Shown: positions 47,196 through 56,769 of the stretch, in pieces
Position numbering within the stretch: the stretch's first letter is position 1
How the letters are laid out: the number at the start of each line of letters is the position of its first letter
Source of the DNA: Brachycybe producta
Lineage: Eukaryota; Arthropoda; Diplopoda; Playtdesmida; Andrognathidae
Assembly: GCA_036925085.1 (NCBI GenBank)
Contig: JAUPFP010000005.1
Coordinates: forward strand, 5,727,855 to 5,791,854
Reading direction: 5' to 3'
Length of the DNA: 64,000 bases
The notes under the pieces: generated by a model
What the model saw: the letters and a program-made list of their open reading frames with translations, nothing else
The model's database searches: none
What the model was told of the DNA's origin: nothing
Position numbers and translations under genes: made by a program

Positions 47196-47969
47196 GTTGT
47201 GACACCCTGTACGTACAGAGTTGTAGAACACCCCATAGAAATTCCTTTCTGTCAGCATGGCACCCCTTGGTGCACAGATGGCCAGACTTGGGTGGCCCGA
47301 ATTCTTAGTGAATTCGAGGAATCAAGTAGAACCGTGAGAAATTGGGAAGAGTCCCAAAATACCTTTCCTTATAAGGTGGTAATCTCAGCCCAGGGCAATG
47401 ATTCTCCCAGTTGGTCAATCATTGAGCCCTGAGGTGACAGTCGCTCCTCCCTAGAGACCGAAGGAGAGTACCGTGCCACTTATGTGTGGGGACAGTTCTG
47501 ACTAGAAGTTAAGAGAGTTCAGATCAAGAGGATGTAAAGAGATGTTATCAAAATATGTATGCAGAACGATGTAACGATAAGAAGTAAAAGAACTTTATCT
47601 GCCTCAGATTGTGTACAAGTGTTTTGTGAGTTTAATTCCCTCTACAGGGAATAAGGAATCGAGGAGCTTTGGCCAGCGATTATCACCACCGGCAGAGGCA
47701 CTTGAAACTTTCCAAGTCCCTCTGCTCGGCGCCTTCAGCGAGGCCAAGGAAGTCTAGAGGACATTGGAGTGGTTATGTACTGTACAAAAGATCCCTAAGG
47801 AGCAAAGTATTTTTGTGGGCTTTTTCAAGTGTTTGACTGATCGCGAGAGGACCGTAAGGTTCGAAATGTCGCGTAAGGTTCGAAATGTCGCGACCGGTGA
47901 AATCAGAGGCTGGTCCTCAGCCCGCACCACCCCAACTGGGCGGTGCTAGAGGGCCAGCCGCGTCACACT
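47196..47969 (+). mobile_element. Putative solo LTR (GC-richer block)
   Basis: Starts TGTTGTGACACCCTG and plausibly ends GCGTCACA, i.e. TG...CA, with TGTGACA/TCACA complementary tips. It contains a TATAAGG box-like word (47372) and a 19-bp tandem duplication (unit CGTAAGGTTCGAAATGTCG, about 47852-47890). Flanks CTTCC/CTGTC are only weakly duplicated. Composition differs sharply from its surroundings. The two ORFs inside are short and unrecognised. Confidence 0.4.
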
Positions 47970-47988
47970 GTCATTCGTTTTCTGTCCA

Positions 47989-48066
47989 CCTTACAATTAA
48001 ACTGTCCCAACCAAGCAATTAACTAAATTGCTTTTGAAGCTTGGTTGGGACAGTTTAATTGTAAGG
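47989..48066. repeat. Perfect 28-bp inverted repeat with 22-nt loop
   Basis: The arm CCTTACAATTAAACTGTCCC AACCAAGC at 47989-48016 is matched exactly by its reverse complement at 48039-48066, and three more bases pair beyond one mismatch. The loop itself can pair (AAGCAATT/AATTGCTT). Perfect arms imply a young palindromic MITE or a selected RNA hairpin. Confidence 0.95.
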
Positions 48067-48647
48067 AGGGCAGATATTTGCACTATAAACCTAGCAGCCC
48101 TACGTTTAACCATTTTAACAGAATGAACTAACTCTGCAGTGTGAAGATGCCACACAGTGCTGCTATATTGCATCAAACTGTTTGTACAATGACATTGTTT
48201 ACCGATAATTACTGTAAATTCATCTCAGATCTTTAAGTCTTATTTATGACCTATAATCATAAGAAATATTTAGAGATCTTTACAGTAACCGATTTTGTAT
48301 TGACGTGACATTTCAAATGAGGATCACGATTAAATTAGCAATGAGATCAAAAGCAAGTTGAATTAATTTCTCACGAACATAAAAAAACAATACATTGCTC
48401 TTAGTAGATCGCGCGCACACGCAAAAAAACTCAAAATAAGCAGGATGGAACAACAACAAAATCAATTAACATTTGTTTAATCTTCTAATACAATGTAAAA
48501 TGGAGCAACCGCTCACTAATCAATTTCAGCCCAAGTTTACATAACGTGAATAAACAAACTCCGAAACATTTTTGCAACTCCAAATCTTATTACATAAAAA
48601 AGCTACTAAAGTTTCTCTTATCAGGTTTTTAAGAGTCACTTTTTTCT

Positions 48648-48648
<1 letters not shown>

Positions 48649-48690
<42 letters not shown>

Positions 48691-48797
48691 TTCTCTCTCC
48701 CCCTCTCTCTCTCCCCCCTCTCTCTCCCTCTCTTCACATCCACTTTCTCATCTTCCTATCCCTCCCTCTCTCTCCACACATCCACTTTCTCAATCTC

Positions 48798-48849
<52 letters not shown>

Positions 48850-48966
48850 CATCCACTTTCTCCCGTTATCCCCCCCCTCTCTCTCTCTCTCTTCGCATCC
48901 ACTTTCTCTCTACCCTTATCCCCCCTCTCTCTTTCTCTCTCTATCTCTCTCTCTCTCTCTCTCTTT
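48649..48966. repeat. CT-rich minisatellite with ATCCACTTTCTC unit
   Basis: Pure (CT)n runs alternate with at least four copies of CATCCACTTTCTC, two of them followed by CCC(G)TTATCCCCC, forming a higher-order pattern. The long Ser/Leu/Pro frames over it are repeat artefacts. Confidence 0.95.
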
Positions 48967-49096
48967 CGGCCTTAAAATATATAAATATACGATATCTAAA
49001 AGAAAAAAAAATTCGACATTTCCATATCTGACATATGTAATAACGGACTGTCTTGTCATATGCCAAAAAAGAGAAAAAAAAATGTGTCTCTGAAAG

Positions 49097-49100
<4 letters not shown>

Positions 49101-49138
<38 letters not shown>
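49101..49138. repeat. (GA)n microsatellite
   Basis: About 18 GA units with one GGG interruption, complementary to the CT tract ending 135 bp upstream. Confidence 0.97.
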
Positions 49139-50544
49139 TGATAGGGTGTGAGGTGAATAAATAGAGATTTCGTAAAACACCAATCTGATTTTTTCGTTCA
49201 TCTCACACATTCAAAAAAATCCACTTTTATAAAAATTTCTGTTCCCCTATTTTCAAAAACTTCTGTGTCAAACTGTATGAGATCAAACACAAAAGATCAG
49301 AAGAAAAAAAAATGCTGTAACTTGGAACCCATCATTCTTATCAAACTGTAAAAAGATGGTAGGAAAAAGAGAAATAAAATCTTTTCGAAAAAAATACACA
49401 ATATTCTTTAGTGTTTCCCCAATTGTAGTATACAGATTACAGACGAATGAAATAATCGGTTACTTTAATTTAGTTCAAACTAAATTAAGTAACCGATAAA
49501 CTGAATAAACACAAAATTTAGCAATGACAACAGTTGTAAAATTGCATCTGTTTTGACTTTTCGAGGTTCAAACTCATATTCTAAAAACGTTAGACCTACT
49601 TTAAATAATGATTAAGCGCCAAATGGCGTTTAATCAGTTTATTCAGTTTTTTTTTTGTTGTGGAGGAGTTAATTATTTTTGAAAAATTTTTGTAAATTTT
49701 TAGCATCTATATTTTTAATTTTGGTGATCGAGTCAGAATCAGTTGTTTTCAACATGGTATATGTCCGGCTTTTTGTTTTGATTTGTATGCGGCATGGCAG
49801 TGCTCATGCACCACACTGCACCTACTATATATACCAACTCAGTATAGTAAATGCTTGGAGGCTAAATGATTACTATGTTTAGTAGTTGTAGTGGCCTTAA
49901 TATGAAGATTTGGCTGGCAGCAGGTTGGCATTTGTTCAGTTTGACACTTGTGCTGTTCGGCGTTTTTTTTTTGGAAAAAATTGTCACTTATGCCAGTTGA
50001 CGTTTGTTACAATTGCCGCTTATTACGCGTTTGGCGTTTATTCAAATTTGGCGCTAGATTATCATCACCTGAATCAACGAATACGTCTAACTCAACCAAT
50101 TTTAGCATTTAGCGCTTGTTCTAGTTTCCACATCGATCCACTATATAAAAACAAAATACACCAGACTCTTAAGAACAAACAAAAAATCCACATCACACTC
50201 TCCAAAAATTTTACATCTGTTCGAAAAATACAATATTAATAGAATGTTTTAAATTGAATTTCACATAAAACAAAAAATAAATAAATAAAAGTACTAGATT
50301 GCCAACAGGCAAAAACAAACAAAACGAGACCAAAATAAGAGCAATTGTAGCAGAAAAATGCAAACCGTAATTGTGATGAGAATGAGTCTCTAATTGAGGC
50401 ATGTGCAAACAGCATAAAAAGAAATTGACGACAAAACTCCCCCACACAAAACAAGAGTTTCTAATATGCTTATAATTAGAACTGCTATAAGAATCCATAG
50501 TAAAAGTGAGACCACCCACAAGGAGAAATGATTGGCATTCTCAC

Positions 50545-50589
50545 CAGGGAGTCCAATATCTAATACGAAAACCATTAGGGGGTAAAAAC
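50545..50589 (-). CDS. Candidate 45-nt exon
   Basis: On the minus strand the tract CTCTAATTAACCTCAG forms a good acceptor and CCCTG|GTGAGA a good donor, 45 nt apart. Two frames are open. One reads FYPLMVFVLDIGLP with phase 1 on both sides. The other reads FLPPNGFRIRYWTP with phase 2 on both sides, which faintly recalls a fibronectin type III strand. It lies upstream of the ATG exon at 35553, so if it belongs to the same transcript it would be 5' UTR; otherwise it marks another gene or a lncRNA. No product can be named. Confidence 0.25.
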
Positions 50590-50894
50590 CTGAGGTTAAT
50601 TAGAGCAAATAATGATTTCGGGCTACTTTAATATATGTAACGTATATCACTGCTTTTGCACCACAAAAATAAGAGGGAAAAAAATTGAGAAACTACTAAA
50701 AAAAAGATTGTAGTTAGGATTACTAAATTGAGTTAATTTTGACTGACGTCAACATATTTCTATTTCCTCTGTTCTTTATTATTCTTAATGAAAATTATAA
50801 CCCAACTTTCCATCATTTCCTTTATAAACTTTTACATTTATAATGGTAACTCATCAGCAAATTGACAGATAATAAAGAAAAAACTTAAGGGACA

Positions 50895-51025
50895 GACTAA
50901 TCGTAGGTCACTAGGTCACCTACACTTTCAGATAGTTATTTGGGAACAAAAACTATGGGTCACTCAGTGACCTATACTTTAAAATTTTACATTCTGGGGG
51001 GCTGCGCCCCCTGGACCTCCCGCGC
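50895..51025. repeat. AGGTCA-containing inverted segment and GC-rich palindrome
   Basis: AGGTCACTAGGTCA at 50905-50918 and CAGTGACCTATA about 50 nt later are inverted. GGGGGGCTGCGCCCCCT follows at about 50997. Palindromes of this GGGGGCTGCGCCCCC kind are often found in MITE ends. Confidence 0.5.
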
Positions 51026-51100
51026 CAAACTTAATTTAACGTAATCCCGCCTAATCACCGATCCAGTTTTGTTCCAAAATACACACTATATAGGGTCTAC

Positions 51101-51237
51101 CAGGGGTGGCAAGCTACACTAATTAAAAGGAATTTCAAAAAGGAATATATGAAAGCGCTATTTATTTATCTTTGATAACAAAACAATGAGAAACTAAAAA
51201 ATCAGTTCAATTTTTGTGAAGTTTACCTACAGATCTT

Positions 51238-51268
<31 letters not shown>

Positions 51269-51443
51269 TCAGCCTGATGTAGTCTCTCGCAGATGTCCCC
51301 TCCCGAACTTTGTAACAAGAAATGAAATAAAATAATTACTTTTGGACATTGATCAGTTTTAGTTTACCATATTTCATACATACATTTTATTTGCATAAGA
51401 GCCGCACCACTCGCCTGCGAGAGCCGCGCTATGGCCATCCCTG
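51101..51443. mobile_element. hAT-type relic (CAGGGGTGGC ... CCATCCCTG)
   Basis: Left end CAGGGGTGGCAAGCTACA and right end (RC) CAGGGATGGCCATAGCGCGG, with subterminal AGAGCCGC words, match a widespread hAT end type. Interior holds a C23 run (51244-51266). The target duplication is not convincing. Confidence 0.65.
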
Positions 51444-52444
51444 CTATATACACTGTGCAAAAAACGTTTGATAGAAGCAACTTATATAAAATAAAATTTT
51501 AGAAACTAGACTTGTAGGTGAGAATCCTAAAAGTATTTTGGTGAACATATATTTAACAATAAACTTTTTTTGTGGAAGTTCATTGTGAAAGTTCATCATG
51601 ATCAAACCAAACTGCTAAAGAAGTTTAGTTTTAAAGATATTATGAAAACATTTTTCGTTTTTTAGTTTTTAAACAATTTTCAATTTCTCTGGTTATAATG
51701 CTTTTTGAAAATAAAATCTTCGCTATAATCTTGAAAGTGGTTTAGAAACTAGAAGAGTGCACGTAATTAACAATCAATTTTTTTTTTCTCGATTTTTGGT
51801 GCAACTTGAAGTAAAAAAAACAAAAATCGAGAATTTAAAATTGACATCAAGTTTATTTTTCAAAATATGAACATGAAAGAGTGTTAATTTATTTGTATCG
51901 TTTATAATAAGTAACATTTTCAATTATTTGCTTATTATTTTAAAACAGAGCAACCATGGTTTAATACCTAATAATCTAATTCCATTGCATATTTTACAAT
52001 GGCTGAATGAATGTAAAACGCATGCATTACAGTTGTTACTTCACATTATTTAGCATTCTTAAAATTCACAGCTCAATATTTCTGCTTTACTTTGCCTGTA
52101 AATTGATTAATAATTATGTATTGACAGTGATTTTAATTATAGTGCAATAGGAAAGAAAATCACATTCCGAATGAATAACAAACTTGTGTCACACATTATT
52201 ACACCATTAGTTCATAACGGGTGCGCAACCTACTTTGTCAATGTAACAACACAAAAATTAAGAAATTAGTTTGTTCAATCGAAAATTTAAAAACACTGAT
52301 TGAACAACTTTATTTCAAACACGTACTCACTGACTACTAAATCTTGCCATAACTAAGAGACGCGAGTTGCAGACACGGTCTCGCACATACAAAATCTGAA
52401 AAAAGTTCCATCTTCATACATTATGAGATCACTGTTTTTCTTAC

Positions 52445-52519
52445 CAGAGCTCAATGCGTATACATTTACAAATAAGTGGTAAAGTAATAAATTGCACATT
52501 CCTACTTGAGAACTATTTA
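52445..52519 (-). CDS. Candidate 75-nt exon
   Basis: A strong acceptor (TCCTTTTGTTTTGCTCAG) and a strong donor (CTCTG|GTAAGA) bound 75 nt on the minus strand. Only one frame is open: NSSQVGMCNLLLYHLFVNVY followed by ALSS, phase 1 in and phase 1 out, with a possible N-glycosylation site (NSS). Its phase fits the 45-nt candidate downstream at 50545. Low-complexity hydrophobic content and AT-rich codons make chance or a non-coding exon quite possible. Confidence 0.25.
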
Positions 52520-53150
52520 CTGAGCAAAACAAAAGGACAAAACAAAGTTTAGGATGAATCATGAATATTTACTTAACATTTTTATTTAAAAAAAAACATG
52601 GACCTTGATCATTTTTCCCCATTATGTCACTGACACAGCATTAATCAGTGGGTCGTCCACAAACTCGTTGTCACTTTCTAGGTCTACAGGTTTTAAGTTG
52701 TCCTGAATGCGTAAAATATCTTTGCCTCAGATAGGAAAGTTTATATGGGTTTCAACACCCCTTTCCTTTCACCCTTATTTTTTTATTAAGACCATGACTT
52801 GTTTTTTTTTTCAAAGTTATGAATCACGATTTGAATTTGTATGTGATAAGCTACAAGATGGCAGAACCAGCCAACTTTCGTGAACCAAAAGTGGAACCTG
52901 ATCGTTTTTTTTTTGCAGTAACCCTTAAATTCTTTTGTGTGACAAGCTGCAAAAGCTTTTGCTGAATTTCCGAACTCATCTTTGCTAAGCACGAAATGTC
53001 AAGTTGCAATCAGCACACAGACAGAGAAACTCATTTCACTGCTGAAGCAACAAAAAAAAAACGTGACATACAAAATCAAATTCACAACATTTTGGTACAT
53101 ATGGCAATAGGCGACAGGGTTCCTCACCTCCTGCTATAGATGAATTATTC

Positions 53151-53153
<3 letters not shown>

Positions 53154-53228
<75 letters not shown>
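53154..53228. repeat. (TA)n microsatellite, 75 bp
   Basis: TA units with one GTATA interruption. Confidence 0.97.
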
Positions 53229-53230
<2 letters not shown>

Positions 53231-54114
53231 TTGCTTTTTTTTTTCTTCAAGAGTGACAGCAACAACAGAAAACAACGAACAACAAATTATATCATTTTAA
53301 ATAAGAACTATATTATGTACACGTAAACCGAAAAAACTAAAAAAAAATTGGATCAAATTAATATTTAACAATGTGTGTTTAGTCTCGACGAACATTTGAA
53401 CCTACTACATATATTATAAAACCTTATATTATATGAGTGAGACAAGAGTGAAATGAAGCAAGTGCTACACATAAAAGAGTAGGCGGCCTAAACACACAAC
53501 AACACATTAAACAAATATGAGTTGTCAACAATTTAGAAAGTTATTTACACAAGAGTTTGAGCAAAATGAACATAGAAAAGTGAATGGTAGCAACTTGGCC
53601 GTCATTCAAACGAATCCAACACTTGATCATGAACTGAAAAATTGTGAAAACAGCAATTAGAATCACAAAGAGAAAGAAGGAATCATATGTCACGCAGCTT
53701 TATATAGTGATACCAATTGTTCACCATATCATATCATATAATCACTTGCCACAATCTTATCAGAAAACGAGAAAAAAATACAACCACCACCACCTTGATA
53801 CGCACTAGCAGATAATTTCACAAATAAACCAAATTTGACACCAGGATTCTAGATACTCTTAGGGTAAAAACATAGTGAAGCATCCAATAAAGCAGTCACA
53901 TGTGACCTTTAAGGTATCGTCGAGACTAGAAATGTTTTTTTTTTGCAAACAGACATCACAGCCAAGTCACTAAATAAGGCCAATGCTAACGTTAAAATAA
54001 AGAAACCAAATTACACAATTGTGGAGAGAAAGTTTTTCTTTTTTTCTGAGCGTTCTAATTGGATACAGCAAATTTTTTGGAGATAGGTCAATGTTTTCTT
54101 GTGTTTTTGTTATC

Positions 54115-54275
54115 TTAAGGCTCACCATAATGACGTGGCAAGTGGTCTGACATATGATCTGGCATCGAACATTCATCTTCAGGTTACACCAATTCAACAT
54201 TAGCGTGACATAGTTGTGTTGTGACACTCGCCACGTCAGTGCCAGAGACGAATGTTGCATGCTACACTTTTTTGC
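54115..54275. mobile_element. Possible small inverted-repeat element
   Basis: GACGTGGCAAGTGGTCTGAC near the left and (RC) GACGTGGCGAGTGTCACAAC near the right, with paired GAACATTCATCT/CAACATTCGTCT words. Lies directly beside the palindrome at 54296. Confidence 0.45.
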
Positions 54276-54295
54276 CACATGTTACGGGTAACAGA

Positions 54296-54479
54296 CATCT
54301 GTAGACAGCTTCAGAATTTCTATTGCTCCGCCCTTTTATGAGCGTCAGACCAAACATGAACCAATTAGAAATAAAAAAAGACGGAGCATGTGACATCAGA
54401 CCCAGTAACAAACTAATTAGAAATTGATGACGCTCATAAAAGGGCGGAGCAAAAAAAATTATGAAGCTGTCTACAGATG
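54296..54479. mobile_element. Long palindromic foldback (MITE), about 50-bp arms
   Basis: Arms share CATCTGTAGACAGCTTCA and GCTCCGCCCTTTTATGAGCG, separated by a near-identical AT spacer, in inverted orientation. Inner ATTAGAAAT words also pair. GC-rich arms stand out from the flanks. Confidence 0.9.
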
Positions 54480-55740
54480 CTTGTCAAGTTAGTTCATTTA
54501 ATGCATTTAATTCGCTAATTATATTTTTATAAACTATTTTTTTTTTCAAACGTTAATAGTGTTAACATTATGTGCACACTTATATCGCCCTAACAGTGCC
54601 TATATATTGCCCCATTGACTAGCCAATTAATTCAATGTACCAGGCAATCTTACGGACCACAAGTCAAGTCAGTACAACACAAACAACTATGCTCTCGACC
54701 CTTGACCTCCAGTTTTGCAAGCAGACAGAGATCTATCCCAGTGAGCCACTGAAGATCGGCCCCAAAAGAAATGTGTATGATCCTATTAAATATGGATACA
54801 CCTTATCGATAGTCACATCATTTCCTATAAACACCACACCAAGGCCACGAGTGACAGAATAACAATAATAAGAAAAATGTTTCCGAAAAATAGAAAAAAA
54901 CAATAATTCATTCACACATTTGAACATTAATACAGTTAAATATAATCATGGTAATATGATTGCATTTTAATAATGGGAATAAGATATAATTTAAAAGACA
55001 ACAACACACATAGGGCCTACTGTATGTCTTCTTTAGAAACATCACACACACAAAAAAAAAGAAACATCAAAAAATTTCTGACTGAAATAAAAAATTGTAT
55101 CTTCGAGAAGCCATGAATGTATGTAGTTTGTGTATGTATGTACGTATGTGACTACTTAAGAGATATACATGTGTAGGACCCATATAAAGCAAGCAGAAAA
55201 CACATCAAAAGATATAAATACAGCAAGAAGAAACGATTTTTTATGAGCCCAAAATGCCAGTCAATAAATGGTCATATCTGCATTGCATTCCGTACATGAT
55301 AGAAGAATTGTTGAGCAGATGGAATGTCTTGTTCAAAATGGACAGCGCATCGTAACAATGCGTCAGCAAATATGAAATTGATATCTCAGGCAAAAGAGAA
55401 AAAAAAATGTCATTACTGATAGATAGGGAGACAGATCATGTGTAAACGCAATCTTTTTATGTACTTTTTAAGTTAAGCCATACTTTCATATGAATACAGA
55501 GACATTCTTTTTGTTAAAAAAAACGTTATACACATGTTTTTAAAAAATGGCGTCATAAACAAACACCAGTCTACCATTTTGAAAACATGTTGATGCCACT
55601 CCCACGGAATTCGAAAAATTATACAGGACTTTCTCTCGAGTCAGATTCCTCTGGTATTACTAAGTTTCTAATAAATGGTTAGCTAACTTTTCTAACAAAC
55701 CATTTTAATGCTCACATAGGCGTTTTAGATAAGAAAAATT
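54480..55740. other. AT-rich region
   Basis: A TGTATGTA-rich run at 55118-55150; no supported gene. Confidence 0.5.
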
Positions 55741-55803
55741 ATCTTACAGTAAAACCCTTGACACAAATTTATAAACTGCAAAAATGTAAACTAGGAAAAA
55801 ATT

Positions 55804-56032
55804 GCTATATACAGTTATGTGACATGACTGGTCTTCTGCCATCCTGTTCTGTTGAGGTCGTGTGTCGCTCCACACTGTTGTCAACAGAACCTTGTGACCT
55901 GCCTGTAGATCCGGGTCTGCTTCTGGATCGGGATGTGTGGCCCTGTGTTGCACCGCCTGCTCTAGGGGTGGAAGCTGGGCTACCTGGCATGTCCTGCCCT
56001 GTTCCGTTCCTTATGGTTCTCATGATTCCCAT
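55804..56032 (-). CDS. 75-codon ORF, Ser/Arg/Thr/Gly-rich, in a GC-richer island
   Basis: The ORF starts at an ATG with A at -3 and G at +4, after an in-frame TAA. It is rich in Ser, Arg, Thr, Gly and Pro, with an SRSRSRPGSTGR motif, as in disordered nuclear or nucleic-acid-binding proteins and some retroelement gag-like tails. Base composition is far more GC-rich than the flanks, which suggests recent insertion or real coding selection. The opposite strand is also open over the same stretch, so the coding strand is not certain. No conserved domain is visible. It could be an exon of an unknown gene or part of a retroelement. Confidence 0.25.
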
Positions 56033-56204
56033 GTTTTAAACGGAAAATGATGATTTTGAATACCTCCCAGAGGTGTTCTCAATTAAGCACACTGTTTGAT
56101 TAAACAACTTTTTATTTAATAAATGACACATGTTGGTTAATAATGACAATACATAGAATAACCAACTGGTTAGTGGATTCTCAACTTAGCTGAAAGGAGA
56201 CATC

Positions 56205-56265
56205 CACTTATTTGTGAATATTCTAAGTATCCCAAAAGACTACTTCGGACTTAGAATATTAACTC
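56205..56265. repeat. Inverted repeat, 12-bp perfect arms
   Basis: AATATTCTAAGT and ACTTAGAATATT flank a spacer of about 23 nt. Confidence 0.85.
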
Positions 56266-56289
56266 TTAAATTCATTTACTGCTGAGGAG

Positions 56290-56760
56290 GAGAAACTTTT
56301 TTTTTCTGCACTTCTTGCCTTCTGTCTTTTCGAGGGTACCTCGCGTGCCTGTTTTATCATTTTGGCCCTTAAGAGGGGCCACTTGTGACTAAGAGTCGCC
56401 CATAGGTCGGACTGACCAATGGCGATCTCTGGTCCCAAAATATTTCCTTATTTAGAACCTATTTCCCAGAAGCATGTAAATATTTTTGGGGAGTCTATCT
56501 TGATTTATCACGTGTCACCAGCCCTGAGGAAAAGGCAATTTCCTCTATGTAATTGCTTACATATGTCGCATGCGGTGAAACCCTTTTCTTTTGTGACACC
56601 TGTTTAGGGCAATCTGGGACTCCAGAGGGGGCCAAACTTAAAGAGGCGCGGTAAGCGATACCTCTCACACATGTGTACACCCGACACATACGCGGGTGGT
56701 GTCCTATAGTAAAATTAGGTAGCAGTAATCTATTTTTAAAAAAAGAACTCAATACGACAG
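56290..56760. other. GC-richer block of unknown origin
   Basis: Distinct composition, with a TTGTGACACCTGTTTAGGGC word that recalls the start of the LTR-like block at 47196, and GGCCCTTAAGAGGGGCC palindrome-like text. Minus-strand frame 56495-56776 is open but unrecognised. May be a retroelement fragment. Confidence 0.3.
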
Positions 56761-56769
56761 CATTAACGT

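Larger units (their letters stand above)
48070..50540. other. AT-rich region around the CT minisatellite
   Basis: Besides the repeats, a hydrophobic minus-strand frame (50211-50519) starts at GTG and lacks acceptor support. Short inverted repeat TTTAGTTCAAACTAAA at about 49468. Confidence 0.5.
51450..54110. other. AT-rich region
   Basis: Dispersed repeat block at about 51725 and the candidate exon at 52445. Otherwise nothing supported. Confidence 0.5.

Noticed and set aside
48572-49093. 173-codon Ser/Leu/Pro ORF
   Set aside because: Entirely produced by (CT)n and its minisatellite; a dinucleotide repeat is open in several frames.
50211-50519. 102-codon hydrophobic minus-strand ORF
   Set aside because: Starts at GTG, no acceptor, AT-rich hydrophobic codons typical of chance frames; only the adjacent 45-nt GT-AG segment was kept.
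53036-53275. Minus-strand ORF with Ile-Tyr repeat
   Set aside because: Product of the (TA)n microsatellite.
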